Origin: Clostridia bacterium
Lineage (GTDB): Bacteria; Bacillota; Clostridia; Oscillospirales; CAG-272
DNA: 64,000 bases
Direction: 5' to 3'
Assembly: GCA_017508195.1 (NCBI GenBank)
Contig: JAFVZL010000014.1
Span: forward strand, 1-64,000
A program made the position numbers and the translations under genes. Positions 49,401 to 59,007 of this stretch are shown here, piece by piece. The notes beneath the pieces were generated by a model that did no database searches, was not told the DNA's origin, and saw only the letters and a program-made list of their open reading frames with translations. Position 1 is the stretch's first letter. Every line of letters starts with the position of its first letter.

Positions 49401-52400
49401 CCCTTAAGGGTTATCTCGACTACGGTGACGGAGGTGCTGACACCAACCTCAACAACACCTTCACCTTCCCTCTCACCATCGACTTTGAGGCACCCACCAT
49501 CACCGACTGCCAGTTCTACACAGAGTATGACAAGTCGGCTAAGAAGACCAGACTCTTCACTAAGATCGCGATCTACGATAATCATTATGCGATGGCTATG
49601 CTTCCCGGCTACATCAGCTATAATCCCACAGATCCCGATCCTTACATAATCAACACCTTTGACCGTTATCTCACTCCCATCTATTCGGAGGAGAATTCCA
49701 CGACCTACGTTACCTACGAGCTTACCGATTATATCGACGATATCAAGGAAGGCGCATATACGGGTAACACCTTTACCATCACTGCGTACGACTACGCGCT
49801 CAACATCTCGACCTACGAGATAGCTCTTCCCGGTCAGTACCTCGATCTTTACTTTGAGGAGACCGACATCGAGCTCTATCCCAACCAGCTTTATGACCTC
49901 GCACCTATGGTATATCCGAACACCCAGTGGAGCGAGTTTATCACCTACACCTCGACTAACCCCAAGGTTGCTACCGTTGTGAACAACAAGATCCTCGCGA
50001 TCTCGAACAACAATAACAACGGTGAGGACGGACAGTGCGTTATCGTTGCTACCGTCATTCTCGAGGACGGCACGAAGCTTCAGCGTCATATCAACGTCAC
50101 GGTCAAGCCCGCAGACAACAAGCACAAGTATGACCCGCCGGTGCTCGACACCTTCAACCTTACGGGATACTACATCAACAAGGCGTATTTCTTCCTCGCT
50201 AACGAGGACAGAGATCTCGGTGAGACCGGCAAGATCATGAAATTTGTCGGTGACAGCTACTCGCTCAAGATGTTCCCCTCCGAGTCGGTGACTATCCAGT
50301 ATGACCTCAACGCGTACTTCCCCGATGCTACCAAGGTAGTATTCGAGTCGGGTAACCCGAATATCGCAGAGGTCTCCGAGGACGGTACGATAGTTGCGGT
50401 AGCAGAGGGCTTTACCTCAATAACCGCGAGAGTCCTTCTCAACGGAAAGAGCACATACTATTCCAAGTCCATTTCGATCCAGGTCAAGGATCCCTATGTA
50501 ACGAGCGGTCCCTCGCTCTCGCATTACTTCGGTAACGGCGGATACGTTCACATCGACGAGGATCTCGGCATCACCGAGATCGGACAGTACGCATTCTCGA
50601 ACTTTGATTACATACCCAAGGGAGAGGGCGACGAGATCTCCGAGGAGGAGCCCGAGCTCACCAAGATCTGGTTCCTCGGTGACGATACCATCACCAAGGT
50701 AAAGATCCCCGAGGGCGTTGAGACCATCGGTCCCTTTGCCTTCGCTAACCTCTCGAAGCTTACCGAGGTAATTCTTCCCTCCACGCTTAAGACGATAGAC
50801 TACGGTGCGTTCTACAACTGTCATCAGCTCACCACCGTAAAGGGTATCGAGAACGTTAAGTTCATCAACCGCAGCGCATTCCAGGGCTGCGGTCTCTCGG
50901 GAACACTCGATCTTAAATCTGCTGTTGCTATCGGTGACTTCGCGTTTGCGGAAAATTCCGAGTACAACTCGGTTGGCAAGCTCGAGTTCTTCAGAAACAG
51001 ATTCACCACGCTTATCCTCTCCGAGAACTGTAAGTCGGTTGCTTCCTACGCCTTCTCGGGCAACAAGGAGCTCACCACTCTTACCGTAAACTCCGAGTTC
51101 TTAAAGCTCGGTCAGTACGCGTTCAACGACTGTGAGAAGCTGGAATCCGCATCCATCAACGCCGCGGTTATTCCTGCGGGCGCGTTCAACGACTGTATCG
51201 CCCTCAAATCGGTAACCATCGGTAAGGACGTATCGGTCATCAGCGAATATGCATTCAGAAACACCCAAGTATCCTCCTTCACGGTAGCTAACGGCAACAC
51301 CGTATACTGTGCTCAGGATAACAAACCCTACCTTATCAGCCGAGACGGCTCCGAGCTTCTTCTCGCTGCTCCCACGCTTGAAAATCTCGTTATACCCGCG
51401 GATAGCGGTATCACGGTCATAGGTATCGGTGCGTTCTCGGGCAACGAAAAGCTCGTGAGTGTAAATATGCCGTCTGTAACCGAGATAAACAACTACGCAT
51501 TTGCAGAGTGTACCTCTCTTAAGACGGTATCCTTCGGTACCCTCACCAAGATCGGTGATTACGCGTTCCTTAATACTGCGCTCGAGACGGTTCCTGCAAA
51601 TACCGCAAGCAAGATAGGTAAGTACGCATTCGCCAGCACGAATCTCACCTCGGTTGTAATTGCCGACGGTGTGACCGTAGGCGAGGGCGCGTTTGAGTCC
51701 TGCGACGAGCTTGCAAGCGTTACCGTGGGCAATGACGTGACCCTCGGCAAATACGCCTTCAGATCCAACGTATCCTACATGAATTACCACGTTGAGTCTA
51801 CGGGCGGAACCTCCCCTCTCTACTACTACGTATTCGAATCGGCTCTCCATTCTCTTAAGATAGGTAAGAATGCCGACATCGGTGAGGGCGCGTTCTGGTT
51901 CGCGGCTGAGCTCGAGGAGGTAACTCTCGGCGAGGGTGCTAAGATCGGCGACTACGCCTTCTACACCAACGCTTCTCTTACCGCGGTGCACGGTCTTGAA
52001 AAGGCACTCAGCATCGGTAAGAGCGCATTCTCGGGTGATATACGAAACTTCTTCACCTCAAATCAGCCGAGCGAGAGCAACGTAGCACTCGACGATGACG
52101 GATATTACATCCTTAAGTACTACTCCGCACAGCTTCCCTCTCTCGATCTTTCCGCTTGCGAATACATCGGCGAGGAAGCATTCGCTTACTGCCAGGAGCT
52201 CGTATCCGTGACTCTCGGTGATAACATCACCGTTATTCCTACCGGTGCATTCAGAAGCTGTGAGAAGCTTAACACCGTCAACCTCGACGGTATCACCTCT
52301 ATCGGTGATTACGCGTTCACACAGGCTGCTCTCACGAGCGTTGATATCAAAAACGTTACCGAGATCGGTGAGTACGCGTTCTGCGAGGCTCCCGAGCTTG

Positions 52401-53887
52401 TATCGGTCACCCTCTCTCCGAACATCGTATCCATCCGTGAGGGTGCATTCTCCTACTCTCCGAAGCTCGCTATCGTGAACGGTATGGAGCATATTGAACA
52501 CGTAGGTGACTACGCCTTCGCTTACACTGCCATCACGTCGGCAGACCTTACGGGTGCGAAGTACCTCGGTACGCACGCATTCTTAAAGGAAAACCTCACT
52601 CCCTTCACCGTTACCCTCGGCGAGTCGCTCGAGGACATCGGTGACAACCCCTTCGCATGGTGCGATATCGTTCGCTTCTCGAAGGAGGTAGTCGAGAGCT
52701 TCAACGGTAAGGATTATCCCTCTACCATCTACGACTTCGACCTCGGTGATAACGTAAAGGTTATCGGCGGATCTCTTTACAGAGTTATTCCCCTCGGCCT
52801 TGAGCTTATCACCTGGTGTGACGATCCCCAAAACGTTACTGCCACCGTGGCAGAGGGAACGACGAGAATCAGCGCGTATGCCTTTGCAGGCTCCGATGCT
52901 ATCAACGTTATCCTTCCCTACACCGTCGAGTCGATCGGCCATAAGGCATTCTTCGGCTGCGACAAGCTCTCCATCGTGAACTTCTCGAGCTACTACGCTC
53001 CCATTCTCGAGGAAGAGTATGACATCTACTACTTCTACACTCCCGGCAACCTTCCCCAGGAAATCGGTCTTGTAAACTACGTAATGTGGAACGCATCGTC
53101 CGATCCCTCGAACGTATTCTACGGTGCGAACTTCATGGACTACGTTGGTAAGGTTACCGACAAGGCGGTTATGGTCAAGCCCTCTAACGGTATCGGCTAT
53201 GACTCCTTCATCTTCGCACAGTACTTTGACGTAATACTCGAGGGCGCAAGTGCCGCGGACGACGCTACCCTCGCTGCTATCTCGGCTATAAACGCTCTTC
53301 CCGACAAAGTTGCTCTCTCGGATAAGAAGCTCGTCGAGGCAGCAAGAGCCCTCTACAACAAGATCGCTACCAACGAGCAGCTCGGTCTCGTTTATAACTC
53401 ACAGAAGCTCTTTGATGCGGAAAAGCGTATCGCGAGCCTTGAGTACCTCGAAAACGAGAAGAACGAGGAGCCCGTTACCGAGCCCGCAGAGCAATTCCCC
53501 GTTTGGGCGATAGTTCTTATCGTCGTAGGCGGTGTTATCGTGCTCGGCGGCCTTGGAGTCGGCGGATACTTCCTCTACCGTTATTTAATGAAGAAAAAGG
53601 CTGAGGGCGAGGATCCCGACGGAACTGAGCCCGATGCAACCGAGCCCGACACTCTCCCCGAGGTGACCGACGCTGTTTCGGACACCGAGGCTGAGGGTAC
53701 TCCCACCGAAGATAACGCTATGGCGGCTGAGCCCGCTGTAGCGCCCGAGGAGGACTATGCCGAGACCGAGGATACTCCCGCAGAATTCGATGAGGATAAC
53801 GCCATCGTTGAGAGCGTCACGGAAACTGACGATCCCGAAGAAGCCTTAAAGACAAATTTCCCTGGCGTATCGGAGGATAACAACTGA
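46418..53887 (+). CDS. Giant membrane-anchored subtilase (S8) with PA domain and BspA-type leucine-rich repeats
   Basis: A 2489-residue secreted protease. Signal peptide about 1-36. The S8 triad is intact: Asp215 in VVAVLDTGTD, His293 in HHGTHVAG, Ser613 in GTSMATP, with oxyanion Asn389 in AASNS. A PA domain (about 455-565) is inserted before the Ser, as in C5a-peptidase and lactocepin types. Fn3-like and Ig-like modules follow to about 1350, including an Ig-like segment with YTSTNPKVATVVNNKILAIS. From about 1360 to 2250 run BspA/LRR_5 repeats (IGDYAF, IGEYAF, LTEVILPSTLKTI patterns), usual for adhesion or substrate binding. A single helix (about 2363-2385), basic stop MKKK and a 95-residue acidic cytoplasmic tail end it; no LPxTG. 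Extracellular protein degradation feeding the opp genes downstream is the likely job. Confidence 0.92.
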   Translation: MRKQTKRNVPLFITTMILLVSILTTMFASVLTNAAGADLGSAPFIDLFDGNLKFDQSQFYDGTVIHKLPDTVKDTDEISLIIRLDNESLLDVHTEKYSTQEFSEFYLTDEAAAIRKQIADDSESLRKKLMAKDIDFTTGESYATLFGGFEITIKAADFLDVCKTVGNDANVIVGDVYEVEETKLVENKVNAFETGIFDTTGFDYDGTGMVVAVLDTGTDYYHSAFSMDNFTAPENKWGLTFDDVKNKLAEKDFAAEGFNPGLTASDVYISGKLPYGYDYADKDSDVFPINSHHGTHVAGIIAGKDDTITGVAPNAQIVTMKIFSDIQLSARTSWILAALEDTFLLGVDVINMSIGTACGYSRETDKEQISGVYDKIRDAGISMVVAASNSFNSAYSSEKNGNLPLTTNPDSATVGSPSTYKGAMSVASIEGVKTSYILFGDTIIYFEESTDRVAEEKNFVKELLGDKKELEIEYVLIPGSGIAADYSGIDIEGKVALIKRGSNTFEEKANTAEKMGAAACIIYNNVSGDIKMNVGETTIAVCSISQNDGELLAKSGTGKIKISSAQAAGPFMSDFSSWGPTPDLGIKPEITAHGGSILSAVPGQDYDRLSGTSMATPNISGVTALLRQYVMENFPESVTKNPTEVTAVINRLMMSTADIIYGKNGNPYAIRKQGAGLANLVNCANTTAYILTYDRYDNSVMDKSKIELGDDPTKSGVYKLVFTIDNFGKTALTYNVDALVMTEGVSETKTNQGDTTVTETAVMLDAGVSITSVNGGTQNGSKVTVNAGSKATVTVTITLTDGDKKYLDESFKNGMYVEGFVTLDAEGDTVDLNVPYLAFYGDWTVAPLFDLDYYATNKDELDDGIDLFDKTLADAFATRPIGGTYDDYVSYLGSYYYEQKPGSNKIAADRKYISLTNQEMGVNELKYVWAGMLRNADRVEVTIVDDATGEIVFETVDNDIRKSYGDGGPIRPSNIDIGFSAIDENLKNNSKYTVTLKGYLDYGDGGADTNLNNTFTFPLTIDFEAPTITDCQFYTEYDKSAKKTRLFTKIAIYDNHYAMAMLPGYISYNPTDPDPYIINTFDRYLTPIYSEENSTTYVTYELTDYIDDIKEGAYTGNTFTITAYDYALNISTYEIALPGQYLDLYFEETDIELYPNQLYDLAPMVYPNTQWSEFITYTSTNPKVATVVNNKILAISNNNNNGEDGQCVIVATVILEDGTKLQRHINVTVKPADNKHKYDPPVLDTFNLTGYYINKAYFFLANEDRDLGETGKIMKFVGDSYSLKMFPSESVTIQYDLNAYFPDATKVVFESGNPNIAEVSEDGTIVAVAEGFTSITARVLLNGKSTYYSKSISIQVKDPYVTSGPSLSHYFGNGGYVHIDEDLGITEIGQYAFSNFDYIPKGEGDEISEEEPELTKIWFLGDDTITKVKIPEGVETIGPFAFANLSKLTEVILPSTLKTIDYGAFYNCHQLTTVKGIENVKFINRSAFQGCGLSGTLDLKSAVAIGDFAFAENSEYNSVGKLEFFRNRFTTLILSENCKSVASYAFSGNKELTTLTVNSEFLKLGQYAFNDCEKLESASINAAVIPAGAFNDCIALKSVTIGKDVSVISEYAFRNTQVSSFTVANGNTVYCAQDNKPYLISRDGSELLLAAPTLENLVIPADSGITVIGIGAFSGNEKLVSVNMPSVTEINNYAFAECTSLKTVSFGTLTKIGDYAFLNTALETVPANTASKIGKYAFASTNLTSVVIADGVTVGEGAFESCDELASVTVGNDVTLGKYAFRSNVSYMNYHVESTGGTSPLYYYVFESALHSLKIGKNADIGEGAFWFAAELEEVTLGEGAKIGDYAFYTNASLTAVHGLEKALSIGKSAFSGDIRNFFTSNQPSESNVALDDDGYYILKYYSAQLPSLDLSACEYIGEEAFAYCQELVSVTLGDNITVIPTGAFRSCEKLNTVNLDGITSIGDYAFTQAALTSVDIKNVTEIGEYAFCEAPELVSVTLSPNIVSIREGAFSYSPKLAIVNGMEHIEHVGDYAFAYTAITSADLTGAKYLGTHAFLKENLTPFTVTLGESLEDIGDNPFAWCDIVRFSKEVVESFNGKDYPSTIYDFDLGDNVKVIGGSLYRVIPLGLELITWCDDPQNVTATVAEGTTRISAYAFAGSDAINVILPYTVESIGHKAFFGCDKLSIVNFSSYYAPILEEEYDIYYFYTPGNLPQEIGLVNYVMWNASSDPSNVFYGANFMDYVGKVTDKAVMVKPSNGIGYDSFIFAQYFDVILEGASAADDATLAAISAINALPDKVALSDKKLVEAARALYNKIATNEQLGLVYNSQKLFDAEKRIASLEYLENEKNEEPVTEPAEQFPVWAIVLIVVGGVIVLGGLGVGGYFLYRYLMKKKAEGEDPDGTEPDATEPDTLPEVTDAVSDTEAEGTPTEDNAMAAEPAVAPEEDYAETEDTPAEFDEDNAIVESVTETDDPEEALKTNFPGVSEDNN
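50500..53170 (+). repeat. Coding array of BspA-type leucine-rich repeats
   Basis: Within the subtilase gene, units of about 22-24 codons recur more than thirty times with the pattern I-G-D/E-Y-A-F ... L-x-x-V-x-L/I-x-x-x-V/I-x-x-I. They are diverged at the DNA level, unlike the CxC repeats at 25192-25464, so the array is old. Confidence 0.75.
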
Positions 53888-53889
53888 TA

Positions 53890-55236
53890 ATGAAAAAACG
53901 ATTTCTTTTAGTGGCAGTGCTGCTTCTTATAGCAGCAACTGCCGTGATACTGACCTCATGCTCGCAGTGGGCTAACCCCTACGACGTGCTCGACGGTGAG
54001 GGCGCAAGCATCAGCGTCAAGTTCCTCGCCGGCGAGGGCGGTCTGTTTGCCAGCACCACCGGTGTTACGGTCGTCGACGTATTCAACCTCGGCGATTACA
54101 CCCCCGACGGAAACGGCAAGGTCAGCATCCCATTGATCAAGCCCGATGATCCGAAGCGCGGCAATGACGCATTCGATATCTCAAAGAACGGACACATCCT
54201 CGCGGGATGGTTCGTTGCAGAGGAGGTTGACGACGGAAACGGCGGCAAGACCTATAAGCCCACACGCAAATGGAACTTTGCGACCGACAAGCTCACGCTT
54301 GATGCATCGGGCGATTACTCTGCAAATACTCCTTCTCTTACTCTCATGGCAGTATGGATGCCCTACGTTAACTTCGAGTTTTATGCAGACGTTGACGGCA
54401 CTCTCACCAAGGTAGGTGAGAAGTCGGGTATGTCCATCGATATCCCCGAGTGGAACCTCGATAACGGAAGAATGAACTACAAGAGCTTCCTCGAGCTTGA
54501 TGGCAAGACCTTCAAGGCGGCGTACAGCGACGAGGCAATGACCGAGGCGATCACCAACAAGATCGAGGGCAAGTTCGATTACGATAACGGAGTTACTCTT
54601 ACTCCTACTATCAAGATCTACACCGAATGGATTGACGGCGAGTGGTTCAAGATTTCGAGCGCCAACCAGCTCTCTAAAAACGCATCCGCGACGGGATGCT
54701 ACGAGATCCTCGGAGACCTCGAGTTCGGAAGCGGAATTCTCTGGCCTCAGGTATTCGTCAATAACGAGTTCTCGGGACAGTTTATCGGTAACGGACACAC
54801 CGTAAGCGGTATTACCACCGGTGCCTCGCTCACGAGTGGCGGTGACGTATCGCACGGAGCTATCTTCGGTGCTCTTTCCGATAAAGCGCTTATCAAGGAT
54901 CTTACCTTCACGGGCGTCAGCTACACGGTGAATACCGCGGTCAGACCCAGTACGGCTGACTTGGGTATTCTTGCAGGCACTAACAACGGTGCTACGCTCG
55001 AGAACGTTTCTCTTACGGAATCCAAGCTCGTCCTCTCCGACAAGCTCTTCACCCTATCGGTTACCGTTGACAGATTCATTAACGGAAGCTTTAAGGCAGG
55101 TCTGGTATTTGCCGACGGAGATACGGAGGGTGTAAGCATCACGAACGTCACTCTCGAGGGCGGAAACAGCGATAAGATCACAGCTACCGTAGGCGATAAG
55201 GGTGTTATCACCTTTACCGTACCGGAGACGGAATAA
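53890..55236 (+). CDS. Surface lipoprotein with InlB-type and GLUG-like repeats
   Basis: A 448-residue lipoprotein, lipobox LTSC (Cys24). The N-terminal half has InlB B-repeat/Flg_new character: ISVKFLAGEGGLFAST, then NGHILAGWFVAEEVDD ... WNFATDKLTLDA ... LTLMAVW, with a second such unit ending IYTEWIDGEW. The C-terminal half (about 255-400) has the GLUG/beta-helix pattern ISSANQLSKNAS ... GCYEILGDLEFGS ... FSGQFIGNGHTVSGI ... HGAIFGALSDKALIKDLTF, known from peptidase- and adhesin-associated surface proteins. Two bases separate it from the subtilase stop. It presumably sits on the surface beside the protease and transporter, for instance as a peptide or substrate receptor. Confidence 0.85.
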   Translation: MKKRFLLVAVLLLIAATAVILTSCSQWANPYDVLDGEGASISVKFLAGEGGLFASTTGVTVVDVFNLGDYTPDGNGKVSIPLIKPDDPKRGNDAFDISKNGHILAGWFVAEEVDDGNGGKTYKPTRKWNFATDKLTLDASGDYSANTPSLTLMAVWMPYVNFEFYADVDGTLTKVGEKSGMSIDIPEWNLDNGRMNYKSFLELDGKTFKAAYSDEAMTEAITNKIEGKFDYDNGVTLTPTIKIYTEWIDGEWFKISSANQLSKNASATGCYEILGDLEFGSGILWPQVFVNNEFSGQFIGNGHTVSGITTGASLTSGGDVSHGAIFGALSDKALIKDLTFTGVSYTVNTAVRPSTADLGILAGTNNGATLENVSLTESKLVLSDKLFTLSVTVDRFINGSFKAGLVFADGDTEGVSITNVTLEGGNSDKITATVGDKGVITFTVPETE

Positions 55237-55269
55237 ATACCGATTATTAATTTTGGAGGAATATACAGT

Positions 55270-57990
55270 ATGGAAAACAATTTCGACACCGAAGCTGCCG
55301 TAACGGGTGGCACGGGCGAGGGTACTCCCACGGCCGAGAGCAGCTCCGGCAGCGCTCCCACAGTTACCGTAGGCGCTCCCGTAACTCAGGGTAAAAAGCC
55401 CAACAAGAAGCTGATCGCGATCATCGCGGCAGTGCTCGTCGTTGCTATCGTTATCAGCTCGGTAGCAGTTACTCTTTCGCTCATCGGCGGTAAGCCCGAT
55501 GCGTTCGTTATCATGACCGAAGAGCTCGACGGTCTCTTCAACCCCTTCTTCTCTACCACCGCAGCTGACGGCTCCGTAGTTTCTATGACTCAGATCGGAA
55601 TGCTCACGAGTGATTACAAGAACGGTCAGGCTACGATCGCATACGGCGACAACTACGCAGTCGTTACCAAGGACTTCAAGAAGACCTACAACGATTATAA
55701 CGACACAACCACCTACACCTTCGTTATCAAGAACGGAATCAAGTATTCCGACGGACATCCCCTCACCATTGAGGACGTCCTCTTCAACCTCTACGTTTAT
55801 CTTGACCCCGTCTACACCGGCTCTGCTACCATGTATTCGACCGACATTCTCGGTCTCACCGATTACAGAACTCAGACCAACAATGCCACCGAAGGCGTTG
55901 ATGACGAGCTCACCGCAGGCGCGCAGGTCCATGCAGACAACCGTATCATGGAGCTTGTAAACCTCTTCTACAGCGAGAAGAACAAGCCCGGTGCCTTCAC
56001 CGTTGACTACGAAACCATGAAGGCTGCAATTCTTGCTCACTCCCTCTCGACCGGTTATAAGGACGCTATCTCCACCAATCCCTCAACCGTTACCTCTGAG
56101 AACCTTCTCGCTGACTACGAGCTCACCCTCAAGTACTTCAAGGAAGAACTTGGTAAGGACTACATAAGCGCACAGGAGGCTTATGATACCACGAAGGCTC
56201 CCTACGCAGAGTGGAAGAGCGACTTCGAGAACGAAGTATTCTGCTTCCTCGTTTACGAGGGCTTCATTATCCCCAAGTATGCCGAGAACGGCAAGGACAA
56301 GACCAAGATAGAGAGCTTCGACGGTAAGGACAACTACAAGCACATTACCTCGAAGGAGCAGGCTATCGAGTACGCATACAACAACATCATCTCCTCAAGA
56401 CTCGACGAGATCCTTCTCGGATGGGCTACCTCTCAGAAGCTCCAGACCGAGTATCTCGCAAAGGCTAAGGAGGTTATCCTTCACCAGAACGCTAACGAGG
56501 ACGGTACCCTCAAGGTTCCGAACATCAGCGGTATCGTTTCTCTCGGTCACACCGATGGTGCTCCCGCAACCGTTACTATCGGTGAAAATACCTACACCGT
56601 TGCTACCGAGTACGACGATTACGGTGCTCCCGTAAACGAGGGTGAGTACGCAGTGCTCGAGATCACCATCGACGGTGTCGACCCCAAGGCAGTATGGAAC
56701 TTCTCCTTCGCAGTTGCTCCCCAGCACTACTATGCAGAGGGCAACGACGTTGACATCAAAAACAACAAGTTCGGCGTTGACTTCGGCTCATTCGAATTCA
56801 TGACCGGCAAGATCCAGTCCACAAGAAACATTCAGATTCCCGTAGGTGCAGGTCCCTACAAGGCAACCGACGCATCTAACGGCGACAACCCCCAGGGTAC
56901 CACCTTCTTTGCAAACAACGTAGTTTACTTCAAGGCTAACGAGTACTTCTACACCGTTGGCTCGGGTCTTAACAATGCTAAGATCGAGAAGCTCCGTTAC
57001 AAGGTAGTGAGCGCATCCAACGCACTTAACGCTCTTAAGAGCGGCGACGTTCATTACGCTACTCCTCAGCTCACCCCCGACAACGAGGCTAAGCTTAAGT
57101 CTAGCGATTACAAGAACGCAGGCATCAACTACACCAGCACCGATCAGCTCGGCTACGGTTACATCGGTATCAACGCAGGCAAGGTTAAGGATATCAACCT
57201 CAGAAAGGCTATCATGACCGCCATGGATACCAGCCTTGCACTCTCCTACTACACCACCGGCTCGGCACAGACCATTTACTGGCCCATGTCCACGGTAAGC
57301 TGGGCATATCCCAAGGATGCTGAGGGCAATATCAGCAAGGACAATAACCACACCTATCCTACGATCGGCTTCGTTGACGAGGACGTCAAGAAGGAGATCA
57401 AGAACTACATGACCGCCGCAGGCGTTGCAGAGGGCGACAGTGAGCTCAAGATCAAGTTCACCATCGCTGGTGCAAACCTTACCGATCACCCCACCTACAA
57501 CACCTTCATCCACGCAGCAGAGCTCCTCAACGAGTGCGGCTGGGATATTGAGGTAGTTGCAGATACTCAGGCACTCACGAAGCTTTCCACCGGCTCTCTC
57601 GCAGTCTGGGCGGCAGCATGGGGCTCCACCATCGACCCCGATATGTATCAGGTATATCACAAGAACTCCACCGCAACGAGCGTTCTTGCTTGGGGCTACC
57701 GTGAGATCCTTGCTAACCCCGACAACTATCCCGAAGAGATCGACATTCTCGGCAAGCTCAGCGACGTTATCGACGAGGCTCGTGAATACGAGGACGAGGA
57801 TCTCCGTAAGCCTCTTTACGAGGAAGCACTCGGCTACGTTCTCGATCTCGCTATCGAGCTCCCCGTATACCAGAGAAGCACTCTTTACGCATACAACTCC
57901 AACGTAATCAACGCCGACACTCTCCCGAAGGAGCTCAATCCCTATTCTTCGCCCCTCGATAGAATCTGGGAGATCGAATTCGCAGAGTAA
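55270..57990 (+). CDS. oppA: Membrane-anchored oligopeptide-binding protein (OppA type)
   Basis: A 906-residue extracellular solute-binding protein, family 5. Instead of a lipobox it has a 47-residue hydrophilic, acidic N-terminus, a single helix (about 48-71, IAIIAAVLVVAIVISSVAV) and then the binding fold: DGLFNPFFSTTAADGSVVS, YTFVIKNGIKYSDGHPLTIEDVLF (cut here into known blocks) around 155-185, ALNALKSGDVHYATPQL and RKAIMTAMDTSLAL. At 906 residues it is far longer than the usual 530-600; extra segments lie around 215-430. GGAGGAATA precedes the ATG. First of the five opp genes, right after the surface lipoprotein. Ligands are likely peptides released by the co-transcribed subtilase. Confidence 0.92.
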   Translation: MENNFDTEAAVTGGTGEGTPTAESSSGSAPTVTVGAPVTQGKKPNKKLIAIIAAVLVVAIVISSVAVTLSLIGGKPDAFVIMTEELDGLFNPFFSTTAADGSVVSMTQIGMLTSDYKNGQATIAYGDNYAVVTKDFKKTYNDYNDTTTYTFVIKNGIKYSDGHPLTIEDVLFNLYVYLDPVYTGSATMYSTDILGLTDYRTQTNNATEGVDDELTAGAQVHADNRIMELVNLFYSEKNKPGAFTVDYETMKAAILAHSLSTGYKDAISTNPSTVTSENLLADYELTLKYFKEELGKDYISAQEAYDTTKAPYAEWKSDFENEVFCFLVYEGFIIPKYAENGKDKTKIESFDGKDNYKHITSKEQAIEYAYNNIISSRLDEILLGWATSQKLQTEYLAKAKEVILHQNANEDGTLKVPNISGIVSLGHTDGAPATVTIGENTYTVATEYDDYGAPVNEGEYAVLEITIDGVDPKAVWNFSFAVAPQHYYAEGNDVDIKNNKFGVDFGSFEFMTGKIQSTRNIQIPVGAGPYKATDASNGDNPQGTTFFANNVVYFKANEYFYTVGSGLNNAKIEKLRYKVVSASNALNALKSGDVHYATPQLTPDNEAKLKSSDYKNAGINYTSTDQLGYGYIGINAGKVKDINLRKAIMTAMDTSLALSYYTTGSAQTIYWPMSTVSWAYPKDAEGNISKDNNHTYPTIGFVDEDVKKEIKNYMTAAGVAEGDSELKIKFTIAGANLTDHPTYNTFIHAAELLNECGWDIEVVADTQALTKLSTGSLAVWAAAWGSTIDPDMYQVYHKNSTATSVLAWGYREILANPDNYPEEIDILGKLSDVIDEAREYEDEDLRKPLYEEALGYVLDLAIELPVYQRSTLYAYNSNVINADTLPKELNPYSSPLDRIWEIEFAE

Positions 57991-58004
57991 ACGAAAGGTA
58001 AATT

Positions 58005-58997
58005 ATGCTTAAGTATATACTTAAAAGACTGGCACTGTGCATTCTTATTCTTCTCGGCGTGTCTGTAATGATATACTTCCTTATCAGATGCATGCCCGTC
58101 AGCTTCATTGACGATAAGATAGCACAGATGAACCAGGGAGGCGCGACTATCCCTCAGGAGACGATAGACAGCATGAAGGCTCTCTACGGCCTTGAGGATA
58201 ACAGCTTCTGGGGAATACTGTCAGGCTACGGAAAATGGCTGTTATCGATGCTCCGCTTCGACTTCGGAACGAGCTTCAAGTATGCTACCCCCGTAGTTGA
58301 CGTTATCAAGGATCACATGGGTGTATCCTTCGCAGTTGCTCTTATTGCGACCTTCTTCGAATTTATGATAGCTATCCCTCTCGGTATCACCGCTGCTACG
58401 CATCAGTATTCCGTGCGCGACTACGTAGTTACCGTACTCGTTATGATAGGTATCTCGCTCCCCTCCTTCTTCTTCGGTCAGATGCTGAAGGACTTACTTG
58501 CTATGAAGCTCGGGTGGTTCCCACCGTCGGGACTGGTGGATGCGACGACAGACCTATCAGGTGTAGCACTGATATTTGACTACTTCAGACACATGTTCAT
58601 CCCCATTCTCACCGTAGTTATCCTTTCGATAGGAGGACGAATGAGAATGACGCGAACAAACATGCTCGAGGTTCTCAACTCGGATTACATCCGTACCGCG
58701 AGAGCTAAGGGCTTAAGCGAAAACACGGTTATCTATAAGCACGCGTTCAGAAACACGCTTATTCCTCTCGTCACCTCGCTTGCGGGACTTCTTCCCTCTC
58801 TGTTTTCGGGTGCGATTATTACCGAGCAGGTCTTTGACCTGCCCGGTATCGGAAACAAGGCGTTCGCTGCCATGATATCCGCAGATATCCCCTTCATCAT
58901 GGGATACAATATGTTCTTGGCACTGCTCAGCGTTCTCGGCGTGCTCCTCGCAGACCTTATGTATGCGTGGGTTGACCCGAGAGTAAAGCTTCAGTAA
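58005..58997 (+). CDS. oppB: Oligopeptide ABC transporter permease OppB
   Basis: A 330-residue type I ABC importer permease. N-terminal MLKYILKRLALCILILLGVS is the typical OppB/DppB first helix, followed by IYFLIRCMP. Five further helices and the EAA loop RAKGLSENTVIYKHAFRNTL (about 228-247), with LPGIGNKAF after it, are standard. Length and features are normal. The ATG lies 14 bases after the oppA stop behind GAAAGG. It forms the membrane channel with OppC. Confidence 0.95.
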   Translation: MLKYILKRLALCILILLGVSVMIYFLIRCMPVSFIDDKIAQMNQGGATIPQETIDSMKALYGLEDNSFWGILSGYGKWLLSMLRFDFGTSFKYATPVVDVIKDHMGVSFAVALIATFFEFMIAIPLGITAATHQYSVRDYVVTVLVMIGISLPSFFFGQMLKDLLAMKLGWFPPSGLVDATTDLSGVALIFDYFRHMFIPILTVVILSIGGRMRMTRTNMLEVLNSDYIRTARAKGLSENTVIYKHAFRNTLIPLVTSLAGLLPSLFSGAIITEQVFDLPGIGNKAFAAMISADIPFIMGYNMFLALLSVLGVLLADLMYAWVDPRVKLQ

Positions 58998-59007
58998 GGA
59001 GGTAAGC